A stretch of 64,000 nt of DNA from CAXBCP01 sp963974055 (GTDB lineage Bacteria > Pseudomonadota > Alphaproteobacteria > MPNO01 > UBA830). The position numbers were made by a program, and so were the translations under genes. Numbering within the stretch: the first letter of the stretch is position 1; every line of letters starts with the position of its first letter. The stretch spans positions 53,642 through 117,641 of the forward strand of contig CAXBCP010000015.1 in NCBI GenBank assembly GCA_963974055.1, in the 5' to 3' direction. Positions 33,605-42,232 of this stretch are shown here, in pieces. The notes under the pieces were generated by a model, which was not told the DNA's origin, made no database searches, and worked only from the letters and a program-made list of their open reading frames with translations.

Positions 33605-34513
33605 ATGAACGGCAATCTACCCTCGGCCCCGAATCTTAATCCGGACGGCAATCTGTCCCGGTATCTTCAGGAAATCCGCAAATTTCCCCTGCTGGAACCG
33701 GACGAGGAATTCATGCTCGCCAAACGCTGGAAAGAGCACGAAGACCAGGAAGCGGCGGCCCGGATGGTGAACAGCCATTTGCGGCTCGTCGCCAAGATTG
33801 CCATGGGATACCGGGGCTACGGCCTGCCGCTGGGCGAAGTAATATCGGAAGGCAATGTCGGCCTGATGCAGGCCATCAAGCGGTTCGAGCCCGACAAGGG
33901 CTTTCGCCTCGCGACATACGCGATGTGGTGGATCAAGGCCTCTATCCAGGAATACATTCTGCGGTCGTGGTCGCTGGTGAAGATCGGCACGACGGCGGCG
34001 CAGAAAAAGCTGTTTTTCAACCTTCGCCGCATGAAAGGTGAGATCAAGGCGCTCGAGGAAGGCGACCTGAATCAGGAAAACCTGGAAAAAATCGCGACCA
34101 CGCTGGACGTCAGCGAACAGGAAGTGATCAATATGAACCGGCGGATGTCCGGTCCCGATTCATCGCTCAACGCCCCTGTCCGCGCCGATTCCGAAGGCGA
34201 ATGGCAGGATTGGCTGATCGACGATTCCGACAACCAGGAAACGGTGCTGGCCGATCAGGAAGAAATGGCGGAACGCCGCAAAATGCTGGTCGAAGCGATG
34301 AAGGTCCTGAACGAACGCGAACGCATGATCCTGGCGGCCCGGCGCCTGCAGGAGGACCCGCAAACGCTCGAGGAACTCAGCCAGGAATACGGCATTTCGC
34401 GCGAGCGGGTTCGGCAGATCGAGGTGCGTGCCTTCGAAAAGCTCCAGAAGGCGATGAAATCTGCCGCCATTGGCGGCCGTATCCAGCGTGACGGGCTTCT
34501 GTCCGACGCCTGA
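33605..34513 (+). CDS. rpoH: RNA polymerase heat-shock sigma factor RpoH (sigma-32)
   Basis: 302 residues from the ATG at 33605; an earlier in-frame TTG at 33560 would add 15 unconserved residues. Region 2 has NLSRYLQEIRKFPLLEPDEE and GFRLATYAMWWIKASIQEYIL. The RpoH box QKKLFFNLRRMK is intact. Region 4 has YGISRERVRQIEVRAFEKLQ. It directs transcription of chaperone and protease genes. It follows rluD and precedes a Crp/Fnr gene. A second, divergent RpoH-like gene lies at 52004. Confidence 0.96.
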   Translation: MNGNLPSAPNLNPDGNLSRYLQEIRKFPLLEPDEEFMLAKRWKEHEDQEAAARMVNSHLRLVAKIAMGYRGYGLPLGEVISEGNVGLMQAIKRFEPDKGFRLATYAMWWIKASIQEYILRSWSLVKIGTTAAQKKLFFNLRRMKGEIKALEEGDLNQENLEKIATTLDVSEQEVINMNRRMSGPDSSLNAPVRADSEGEWQDWLIDDSDNQETVLADQEEMAERRKMLVEAMKVLNERERMILAARRLQEDPQTLEELSQEYGISRERVRQIEVRAFEKLQKAMKSAAIGGRIQRDGLLSDA

Positions 34514-34630
34514 TCGTCAGGGTGAAACCGGCAGCCGGGTTTCGTCTGCGTCGTTTCCCGGTCGATTCCGACGATCCACACCGGCCGGTTCCTGCCCGAC
34601 CGCACCGGACGCCCCGCCCTGGAACACCAT

Positions 34631-35332
34631 ATGAATCTTTCCGACAAGGTCTTTAAACAGCTGCCTGAAGACTCGATCCTGCGCTCTCTATCGCGTGAGG
34701 AGCTTTTCGATTTCATGAACTTCGCCGTCGTCAGGCGACTGACCCGCAACGAATCCCTGATTGCCGCCGGCGATCCCGGCGACAGCATGATGATTGTCCT
34801 TTCCGGAACACTGAAAGTCTGCGTCACATCATCGTCGGGGCGCGAAGTCGTGCTGGATTATCTGGGCCCGGGGGGCATTATCGGCGAAATTGCGGTATTC
34901 GACGGAAAACCGAGAACGGCGGATGTTATTGCAATGGATGCAGCCGAACTGGTTGTCCTTCAAAGACGGTTTGTGCTGCCGTTTCTCGAAAAGCATCCGG
35001 CCGCAGCGCTCCGGATTATCGAGCTTTTGTGCGACAAATTGCGGCGGACGAATGCGCTGGTGCAGGATGGGAGTACCGGATCGAAGGCGCCAAAGCTTGC
35101 GCGCGGAATTCTCCGGCTCCTCGAAGAACACGGCGTGCGCGATAACGACAGCGTGTCGATCGGCTTCCGGATGAGCCAGACGGAACTGGGAAATTACGTC
35201 AATATTTCACGGGAGAACGTCAATCGCCAGCTCCGGGAATGGGAAGGCGCCGGGCTGGTCGAGGTCGCGCGCGGACATATTACAGTTGTCGACGAAGCCG
35301 CGCTGCACCGGATTGCAGACAACGATACCTGA
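34631..35332 (+). CDS. Crp/Fnr family transcriptional regulator
   Basis: 233 residues. A cyclic-nucleotide-binding-type beta barrel covers about 15-130 (GDSMMIVLSGTLKVCVTSSSGREVVLDYLGPGGIIGEIAVFDGKPRTADV, seen as shorter motifs), followed by a long dimer helix and a Crp-type winged helix-turn-helix (MSQTELGNYVNISRENVNRQLREW). The cysteine cluster of oxygen-sensing FNR proteins is absent, so it is more like Crp or a redox-insensitive paralogue. The ligand and targets are unknown. It is convergent with the membrane protein gene at 35351. Confidence 0.92.
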   Translation: MNLSDKVFKQLPEDSILRSLSREELFDFMNFAVVRRLTRNESLIAAGDPGDSMMIVLSGTLKVCVTSSSGREVVLDYLGPGGIIGEIAVFDGKPRTADVIAMDAAELVVLQRRFVLPFLEKHPAAALRIIELLCDKLRRTNALVQDGSTGSKAPKLARGILRLLEEHGVRDNDSVSIGFRMSQTELGNYVNISRENVNRQLREWEGAGLVEVARGHITVVDEAALHRIADNDT

Positions 35333-35355
35333 CCGTCAGGCAGCCACCGGTCAGG
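35328..35355. terminator. Possible shared terminator hairpin between convergent genes
   Basis: CCTGACCG (35328-35335) and CGGTCAGG (35348-35355) form a perfect 8-base stem with a 12-base loop covering both stop codons of the convergent genes. There is no clear U run on either strand, so activity is uncertain. Confidence 0.3.
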
Positions 35356-35902
35356 CAGGGGCCGGGCTTTCCGCATCGGCGGCAGGGCCGCCTGCCGATC
35401 CCGGCGCAGAGCCGGCTTCCGCACTACTGTCCGGCACAGTACCGGTAATCTCTTCGCCCCATTCGTCCTTCAGTTTGTCCAGTCGCTCGCGCAGGGCGTT
35501 CGCACGTCGTTTTGCGCTATAGGTTTTAAAGGATGCGACGAAACTCGGCAGGCTGACAAACAACATCCATCCAACGCCCGACGCCGCGTAAAACGCCAGC
35601 CAGGCGTAAACATCGGTCACAACCTCCATCGCCGCCGGCAGATCGTTCGTCGACGTCCACATGCGGTTCAGAAACGGCACGACGCCTGCGATATTCAGTC
35701 CCGCGACACACCGGGCCGCATAGCGACCGGGCGTCAGATCGATGATATAGGCAACGATGCTCGGGATCATCCCGATAAGCAGGACGATAACTGTCGGCAG
35801 GGCGGCAATAACAAATGCAAACCCGCCGCACACAATCATGAGCGCGGTCCCTTTTCCGGTGGGCCTGGCCCCGTTCTTCGATGATTTCGCTTTATTTGCC
35901 AT
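35351..35902 (-). CDS. Hypothetical membrane protein linked to the pseudokinase
   Basis: 183 residues. A lysine-rich N-terminus (MANKAKSSKNGARP) precedes two adjacent hydrophobic segments (about 20-60) and one near 105-125 (WLAFYAASGVGWMLFVSLP). Then comes a basic, coiled-coil-like stretch (TYSAKRRANALRERLDKLKDEWGEE) and a low-complexity Ala/Gly/Pro/Ser tail. No family is recognised. It starts 30 bases after the pseudokinase-like gene stop on the same strand, so the two are probably co-transcribed and may work together at the inner membrane. Confidence 0.78.
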   Translation of the reverse strand: MANKAKSSKNGARPTGKGTALMIVCGGFAFVIAALPTVIVLLIGMIPSIVAYIIDLTPGRYAARCVAGLNIAGVVPFLNRMWTSTNDLPAAMEVVTDVYAWLAFYAASGVGWMLFVSLPSFVASFKTYSAKRRANALRERLDKLKDEWGEEITGTVPDSSAEAGSAPGSAGGPAADAESPAPA

Positions 35903-35932
35903 ATAACCAATTTTCCGGCGTCACGATAAACG

Positions 35933-37996
35933 CTACCAGCTGAAGACTCCGATTGTGGTCACCGTCCCGATAACAAGGCTGATCCCTGCAGCTATCCTCC
36001 AGCCTGTGCGCTTGGCTTCAAGCTGGAACTCTTCGGACTCCAGGCGCTTGATCTCGCGTATGCCTTCGGCGTATTCGCGTTTTGCCTTCTTCTGGCCGCG
36101 GTCGTCCTTGCTGACGATATTCTTGTTTGAAAGCGTCTGATAAAGTTCGATAAGGTTGCCGCTGGCGGCGACCTCTTCCATTTTCTCGGCGATCCGCTTG
36201 CGCAGGGACTTTCCGTGATATCGCGCAATAGCGGGTTCCAGTTCGCCGACAAGCCAGGCCGTAAGATATGGGGTCATCTGGTGCTGGTATTCGTTCTGCA
36301 CCTTGGCGAGAAGGCCGGTCATGGCGATCTTGGCATCCACCGACACACCCGTGGTATGTTCCAGTGCAGCCAGTTGACTGTCGATGGAACCGCTGATCCG
36401 GGCTGCGATAAACGACGCAATATGCCGGTCGACAAGTTTCGGGAGCCCCCCCTTTTCGGCGGCGACATTATCGAGTGCAGGCAACAGGTCGCGAAGCGAA
36501 TACACATAGGCCGACGCCAGTGCCCGGCTTCTGCAGGGCAGGAACGGATTGAGTTCGTATAGAACCCGCTCGACGCCGTAACCGGGACCGGCATGCCGTA
36601 CGAATTGCTGAAGCCGTTTGAAGGTTTTTGCCTCCAGCGTCAGGTCGCCGCGTCCGGCCTGAATTTTCAGCTCGAACCAGTCACTCGCAATGCCTTTCTG
36701 GATAAGTTCGGTTACCAGTCCGATAGTATCCTTATCGTCGTCCTCGACGGCGGCGGCGAGGGCATACCCCATACCGTCAGGCATGACCGTCAGCCCCTTG
36801 TATTTAAGCGGGCCTTCCGGGTCCAACATCGCACCGATGCGCGTGACCAGTTTCGCATCGCCGGCATCGCCTTCGCTCCCGGCCGACGCCTGGATCAGGG
36901 CCTCAATGTCTTCGACCAGAGCCACATCGGACAGACCGCGCTGCAGCCATGTGGCGAATTCCTTCGACCGGAGCTGATTTGCGGCATCTTTCCAGTGCCG
37001 TCCGTGGGCATGCGCGAGCATGCGCGTATTTCGGTATTCGCGATCCCTGAACTTTACCGGACGGGCAGTTTTGTAATCGCGGAGCGGACGGGCCGAACGC
37101 CGCAAGGTGCCCGAAGACCATTGCGTCAGGTCCTCCATGGTCCATCGGTCGACCGGATCGTCGCTCAGCATACCGCGAATGGGCTCCCGTAACCCGCCGG
37201 GCGCCACGTCGCCACCCAACAGCGTCGCGAAGGAACCGTTTTCAACTTTACTGGCAAGTAATTCGCCTTCCTTCATGCCTGCCACCGGGCATCGTCCCAG
37301 CCCCATGAACAGCATCGTCGCGCCAAGGGCATACAAATCGTCTGCAATCGTACCCTTGCCGCGGCCGCGAGCGGGCGTCATGGAGGACTCAATCGTCTCG
37401 AAAATGGTCGACTGTCCCCAGGACGGCGGCACCGAAACACAATCTCCCAGAAGGAAAATGCTGCTGCCGGCGGCGGCCGGAAATACGTTGTCGGGACGTA
37501 TCGCACGATGGGTTATTTTTCGGCGCTCGAATAGCGACAACGTGGTCAATGCCGGAATGAGAAACGACTTGATGAGTTTTTCGGACTCGATTTTCTGAAT
37601 TTTGGCCGACAGGGTCGGCATAACCGGAGCGCCTTCCGGACGGCGGAAAATTATGGCGAAACAACGCTGTCCCGTTGCCGGCCACCACAACGGTCCCCAG
37701 TCTTCCGGAATGATCGCGAAAGCCTCGCGCATATTCTTGAGCTGTACCATCGCTTCGACGCGTGGAAAAACCGTCGGCTCACAGATCCGGGCAAAGACCA
37801 GTTCGTTCGGGTTTTTCAGATTTCGGGCAGCATAGGCTTTGGCGCCCGGAGTGCCCAATTCGGGAATCGGCGCCCCGGAGAGTATACGATAACGTTCGGC
37901 GAGAATAACGTCGCCGTCGCCCTTGATTAAATCGCTGTCTGCAGCCGTCTCGGCCGGCGTTGTATTCAACTCGGATACTCCGTCATCGAAAAACAC
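35933..37996 (-). CDS. Probable pseudokinase (Ser/Thr kinase-like) with C-terminal membrane helix
   Basis: 687 residues starting at GTG 37996. The first 310 residues resemble a Hanks-type kinase, but key residues are changed. No glycine-rich loop is visible, the VAIK lysine position reads FAR (R70), the HRD motif is H163-R-A165 with the catalytic Asp replaced, and DFG reads D185-C-V. N170 of the catalytic loop is kept. The middle (about 330-610) is helical and unrecognised. The C-terminus has a charged helix and one membrane segment (about 665-685). Likely a signalling scaffold rather than an active kinase; partner gene at 35351. Confidence 0.78.
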   Translation of the reverse strand: MFFDDGVSELNTTPAETAADSDLIKGDGDVILAERYRILSGAPIPELGTPGAKAYAARNLKNPNELVFARICEPTVFPRVEAMVQLKNMREAFAIIPEDWGPLWWPATGQRCFAIIFRRPEGAPVMPTLSAKIQKIESEKLIKSFLIPALTTLSLFERRKITHRAIRPDNVFPAAAGSSIFLLGDCVSVPPSWGQSTIFETIESSMTPARGRGKGTIADDLYALGATMLFMGLGRCPVAGMKEGELLASKVENGSFATLLGGDVAPGGLREPIRGMLSDDPVDRWTMEDLTQWSSGTLRRSARPLRDYKTARPVKFRDREYRNTRMLAHAHGRHWKDAANQLRSKEFATWLQRGLSDVALVEDIEALIQASAGSEGDAGDAKLVTRIGAMLDPEGPLKYKGLTVMPDGMGYALAAAVEDDDKDTIGLVTELIQKGIASDWFELKIQAGRGDLTLEAKTFKRLQQFVRHAGPGYGVERVLYELNPFLPCRSRALASAYVYSLRDLLPALDNVAAEKGGLPKLVDRHIASFIAARISGSIDSQLAALEHTTGVSVDAKIAMTGLLAKVQNEYQHQMTPYLTAWLVGELEPAIARYHGKSLRKRIAEKMEEVAASGNLIELYQTLSNKNIVSKDDRGQKKAKREYAEGIREIKRLESEEFQLEAKRTGWRIAAGISLVIGTVTTIGVFSW

Positions 37997-38112
37997 GATT
38001 GACGGGCGATTTTAGCGGATCATTAACGAAGGTTTCGTTAACGACGAGTCGTTTTCAAACGCTTGATACACAATGGTTTCAGTACGAATCCGGTCGATTC
38101 GGAACGAACCTG

Positions 38113-39402
38113 TCAGGCGGCGAACGGATCCCGTACCAGAACCGTGTCGTCCCGTTCCGGACTGGTCGACAGCAGGGCGACGGGAACACCGATCAGTTCC
38201 TCGATTCGGCGCACATATTTCACGGCCGCCGCCGGCAATTCCGCCCAGCTGCGCGCGCCCTGCGTGCTTTCGCTCCATCCTTCCAGTACTTCGTAAACTG
38301 GTTCTATACCGGCCTGGATATTCCGCGCGGCGGGAAGGTAGTCATATTCGACCCCGTTGCAGCGGTATCCGACGCAAACGTGCAGATCGCCGATACCGTC
38401 CAGCACATCGAGCTTGGTGAGCGCGATCCCGTTGATGCCGCCGATCTTCGCGGATTGACGCACCAGGACCGCATCGAACCAGCCACAGCGCCGTTTCCGG
38501 CCGGTAACAGTGCCGAATTCATGGCCCCGCTCGCCGAGCAGCGTTCCGATATCGTTTTCCTGCTCGGTGGGAAACGGACCGGACCCGACACGGGTCGTAT
38601 AGGCCTTGGTGATCCCCAGCACATATCCGATTCCACCGACCGCAATACCGCTCCCCGCCGCTGCCTGGCCAGCCAGCGTGTTCGATGACGTCACATAGGG
38701 ATAGGTGCCGTGATCGACATCCAGCATGAAGCCCTGCGCACCTTCGAAAAGTATCCGCCTGCCGGTCCGGTAGGCTTCGTCAAGCGACCGCCAGACGGGA
38801 GCGGCATATGCCAGAAGATCTTCGGATATCCCGCGCAGGGCATCCAGTGTTTCGGCGCCATCGATTTCCGCCGCTCCGAGACCGCGCAAAAGCGCGTTGT
38901 GATGGGACAGCAGGTTTTCGACGCGTTCGGGCAATGTATCGGGATCCGCCAGATCGCAGATGCGTATGGCCCGGCGCGCAACCTTGTCTTCATAGGCCGG
39001 CCCGATCCCACGCCCGGTGGTGCCGATTTTGCCGGCGCCCTGCGCCGTTTCCCGCGCCCGGTCGAGCGCACCATGCAGGGGCAAAATCAGCGTCGCGTTC
39101 TCTGCTATGCGCAATGTCTCCGGCGTCACTTCGACGCCCTGCCCGCGGACCGTTTCGATTTCCTGCATCAGCGCCCAGGGGTCGATCACCACGCCATTGC
39201 CGATAATCGACAGTTTTCCCCGCACCACACCGGAGGGCAACAGGCTGAGCTTGTATACCTTGCCGTCGACGACAAGCGTGTGACCGGCATTGTGGCCGCC
39301 CTGAAAACGGACCACCACATCGGCGCGTTCCGAAAGCCAGTCGACGATTTTACCTTTGCCTTCATCCCCCCACTGGGAGCCTACTACTGCAACATTCGTC
39401 AT
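38113..39402 (-). CDS. purA: Adenylosuccinate synthetase PurA
   Basis: 429 residues. It catalyses IMP + aspartate + GTP to adenylosuccinate, the first step from IMP to AMP. The N-terminal GTP site and catalytic Asp/His are in GSQWGDEGKGKIVDWL and the GGHNAGHT motif. GTTGRGIGPAYEDK and the C-terminal KLDVLDGI and RIEELIGVPVALLSTSPERDD are standard. The ATG at 39402 overlaps the hisZ stop by 4 bases (ATGA) and sits just before VAVVGSQWG, so the longer upstream frame is rejected. Last gene of the probable serC-serA-hisZ-purA operon. Confidence 0.97.
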   Translation of the reverse strand: MTNVAVVGSQWGDEGKGKIVDWLSERADVVVRFQGGHNAGHTLVVDGKVYKLSLLPSGVVRGKLSIIGNGVVIDPWALMQEIETVRGQGVEVTPETLRIAENATLILPLHGALDRARETAQGAGKIGTTGRGIGPAYEDKVARRAIRICDLADPDTLPERVENLLSHHNALLRGLGAAEIDGAETLDALRGISEDLLAYAAPVWRSLDEAYRTGRRILFEGAQGFMLDVDHGTYPYVTSSNTLAGQAAAGSGIAVGGIGYVLGITKAYTTRVGSGPFPTEQENDIGTLLGERGHEFGTVTGRKRRCGWFDAVLVRQSAKIGGINGIALTKLDVLDGIGDLHVCVGYRCNGVEYDYLPAARNIQAGIEPVYEVLEGWSESTQGARSWAELPAAAVKYVRRIEELIGVPVALLSTSPERDDTVLVRDPFAA

Positions 39403-40583
39403 CGCGTCTTTTCCTGTTCCAGTGGTTTCGCCGCACCGGAGACCCAAATATGAGAACACCCGAGACGCCGGGCCTCAGCCACGCCATCGGCAATTTCGTC
39501 AAGCCCCGAAACCGTCACCCAGCCATCATCCCGCAGCTTTGCCAATGCAGCGCCGCCCGACGCCCCGAAAGGCACGAAAAGCCGCATACGCGCTTCCGGG
39601 TCCGGCAGCACACGCATGATGGTATCGATATACAGCGTAAAACCGGTCGCCGCTTCGCCGTTATCGTTGCCGGCGTCAGAACCGTTCAACGTCGCAATAT
39701 AGCGACCGCCGCCGCCGATCTCCCCACGCTCCCCGCGCGAGAAAAACGTGAACCCGACACCCACATGATATTCAAAGCCCCGGTTTTCGATAGGATCGAT
39801 TGTAATATCCAGGTCGGGAATCCGGCGAGCGAGTCCCGCCGCGACACTGCGAAGACGGGCGAGCTCCCCGGCAGCGACGGCCGGCAACGACAGGCCGTCC
39901 AATACCTCTAGGGCATCGACGGCCGGACCGGTTCCATCCATGAGGTTGCAGAACGCATCGGCATGTTTCCCGCCGCGATCGCGGACAGACGCCAGGTCCT
40001 TGCGGTCCAGCGCACCGCGCAGCGCAGCGCGGTCGTCATCCGGCAGGTCCAGATCGTCGATCAGCGCCGATACCAGCGGCGGAATATTGAGGTCCACCGA
40101 CAGGGCCGGAATACCGATTTCACGAAGCGAACCGACGGCGATGGCAATAATTTCGATATCCGCAGCCGCACTGGCCGCACCGATCAGTTCGGCGCCCACC
40201 TGGGTGAACTGCCTTTCAGGGCGGAGCTGTGTGCCGCGAACGCGCAGGACCTCGCCGGTATAGCTCAGCCGCAACGGCCGCGGCATATCGCTCAGCCGGG
40301 TCAGGGCAATCCGCGCGACCTGGGTCGTCATGTCTGCCCGAACGCCCATCATACGCTGCGAGACGGGATCCATCAGCCGGAACGTATCCGCGGAGACCGC
40401 CGCCCCGGCGCCGCTCATAAGACTGTCCTCGAACTCGACCAGCGGCGGCTTGACGCGATCGTACCCGTGGCTGGCAAAGCTTGCCGCGAGAGTTTCGCAT
40501 ATTTCCGCTTCAAAACCGGCGTCGGGCGGCAGAATGTCCCTTAGTCCCGCAGGCAGCAGCGCTTTTCTTTCAAGTTCGGTCAT
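39399..40583 (-). CDS. hisZ: ATP phosphoribosyltransferase regulatory subunit HisZ
   Basis: 394 residues, similar to a class II histidyl-tRNA synthetase catalytic domain but lacking the anticodon-binding region. HisZ forms a complex with the short form of HisG and is needed for the first step of histidine synthesis. Class II motifs appear around YDRVKPPLVEFEDSL, RADMTTQVARIA and RERQ-type FTQVGAELIG. Its presence implies a short-form hisG elsewhere in the genome. It overlaps purA by 4 bases, and AGGAA precedes the ATG. Confidence 0.93.
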   Translation of the reverse strand: MTELERKALLPAGLRDILPPDAGFEAEICETLAASFASHGYDRVKPPLVEFEDSLMSGAGAAVSADTFRLMDPVSQRMMGVRADMTTQVARIALTRLSDMPRPLRLSYTGEVLRVRGTQLRPERQFTQVGAELIGAASAAADIEIIAIAVGSLREIGIPALSVDLNIPPLVSALIDDLDLPDDDRAALRGALDRKDLASVRDRGGKHADAFCNLMDGTGPAVDALEVLDGLSLPAVAAGELARLRSVAAGLARRIPDLDITIDPIENRGFEYHVGVGFTFFSRGERGEIGGGGRYIATLNGSDAGNDNGEAATGFTLYIDTIMRVLPDPEARMRLFVPFGASGGAALAKLRDDGWVTVSGLDEIADGVAEARRLGCSHIWVSGAAKPLEQEKTR

Positions 40584-40641
40584 GTTCCTGATTTCCTGAG
40601 CGCGGCTTTGGTACCGGCTTTATAGCCGTTCGGCAAGCAGG

Positions 40642-42219
40642 TCAGAAAGAAAGCGCTTTAGCCTGGACGACGTCCGGCAGCGCGCACAGTTCCGCCACAA
40701 CGCCATCGGACAGTTCGCCATCGACCTGGATAAGCGCCAACGCCTCGCTGCCCGCTTCGACCCGGCCCAGCTGGAACGTCGCGATATTGACCCCGGCATC
40801 GCCAAGTGCCGTCCCAAGCCGGCCAATAAAACCCGGCCGGTCCTTGTTGATCATATAGAGCATGTTCTTGCCAAGCTCCGCTTCCAACTTGATTCCGTTG
40901 ACTTCGACGATGCGCGGCTTGTCGCCGCCGAACAGCGTCCCGGCAACGGTCCGCGGTCCCTTCTCGGTCTCAATCGTAAGACGGATCAGGGTCTGGTACT
41001 CGCCGTCGCGCTCATGACGGACCTCGGATACGTCGATATCGCGGTCCCGCGCGAGGATCGGCGCATTGATCATGTTCACGCCGCTCATCAACGGCGACAG
41101 CAGGCCTTCCAGCAGACAGGCCGTAATCGGCCGGGTATTGATCTCGGCCGCATGGCCTTCATATTCGATCGTCACCGATTTGATCCCGGTTTCGACCACC
41201 TGCCCGGCAAGACTGCCGATCTGGCCGCCAAGCGCCATATAGGGCTTCAAACGCGGCGCATCCTCGGCCGACACCGACGGCGTGTTAATGGCGTTGGTTA
41301 CCGCCCCCGTATTGAGATAGTCGGACATCTGTTCGGCAATCTGAAGCGCAACCTTTTCCTGGGCTTCGGTCGTTGCGGCGCCGAGATGCGGCGTCGCGAT
41401 CACCTGCTCCATTCCGAACATGCTGTAGCCTTCCGGCGGTTCCTGCGGGAATACGTCAACAGCAAACCCGGCGACCTTTCCCGACTCGATCGCGGCCTTC
41501 ATATCGGCCTCGACGACAAGTTCGCCCCGGGCGCAGTTCACCACCATGACCCCGTCGCGCATCTTCGCGAAGTTTTCGGCACCGAGAATGCCGGTCGTTG
41601 ATTCGGTCAGCGGCGTGTGCAGGGTGATGATTTCGGCGCGGGCAAACAGCTCGTCGAGTTCGACCTTTTCGACGCCGAGCGTCTCGGCGCGTTCCGGTGT
41701 CAGGAACGGATCCGACGCGATGACTTTCATCCGCAGGCCCATCGCCCGGTCGGCCACGATCGAACCGATATTGCCGCAGCCGATAATGCCGAGAACCTTG
41801 CCGGTAAGCTCCACCCCCATGAATTTGGATTTTTCCCACTTGCCGGACTGCGTCGACTGGTTCGCGAGCGGTATCTGGCGGGCGAGGGAAAACATCATGG
41901 CGATCGCATGTTCGGCCGTCGTGATCGAATTCCCGAACGGCGCGTTCATAACCACGATACCGCGGCCGGAGGCGGCATCGATATTGATATTGTCGACACC
42001 GATACCGGCACGGCCGATAACTTTGAGATTGCCGGCGGCTTCGAGAACCTCGGGCGTCACCTTGGTCGCCGACCGGATCGCGAGGCCGTCATATTCCCCG
42101 ATGCAGGCGATCAGTTCTTCTGGCTTCATGCCGGTAATGACATCGGTTTCGATGCCGTTGGCTTTGAATATATCGACGGCGGCAGCGCTCAGGCTGTCTG
42201 AGATAAGTACTTTTGACAT
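40642..42219 (-). CDS. serA: D-3-phosphoglycerate dehydrogenase SerA
   Basis: 525 residues, the long form. It oxidises 3-phosphoglycerate to 3-phosphohydroxypyruvate with NAD+, starting serine synthesis. The catalytic and NAD-binding domains cover about 1-315, with GKVLGIIGCGNIGSIVADRA and the catalytic histidine in TPHLGAATTEAQ. An allosteric substrate-binding domain (about 320-450) and a C-terminal ACT domain (about 452-525, MLYMINKDRPGFIGRLGTAL) follow, the latter likely binding serine for feedback. It starts 13 bases after the serC stop. Confidence 0.97.
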   Translation of the reverse strand: MSKVLISDSLSAAAVDIFKANGIETDVITGMKPEELIACIGEYDGLAIRSATKVTPEVLEAAGNLKVIGRAGIGVDNINIDAASGRGIVVMNAPFGNSITTAEHAIAMMFSLARQIPLANQSTQSGKWEKSKFMGVELTGKVLGIIGCGNIGSIVADRAMGLRMKVIASDPFLTPERAETLGVEKVELDELFARAEIITLHTPLTESTTGILGAENFAKMRDGVMVVNCARGELVVEADMKAAIESGKVAGFAVDVFPQEPPEGYSMFGMEQVIATPHLGAATTEAQEKVALQIAEQMSDYLNTGAVTNAINTPSVSAEDAPRLKPYMALGGQIGSLAGQVVETGIKSVTIEYEGHAAEINTRPITACLLEGLLSPLMSGVNMINAPILARDRDIDVSEVRHERDGEYQTLIRLTIETEKGPRTVAGTLFGGDKPRIVEVNGIKLEAELGKNMLYMINKDRPGFIGRLGTALGDAGVNIATFQLGRVEAGSEALALIQVDGELSDGVVAELCALPDVVQAKALSF

Positions 42220-42232
42220 GATTGTTTCCTGA

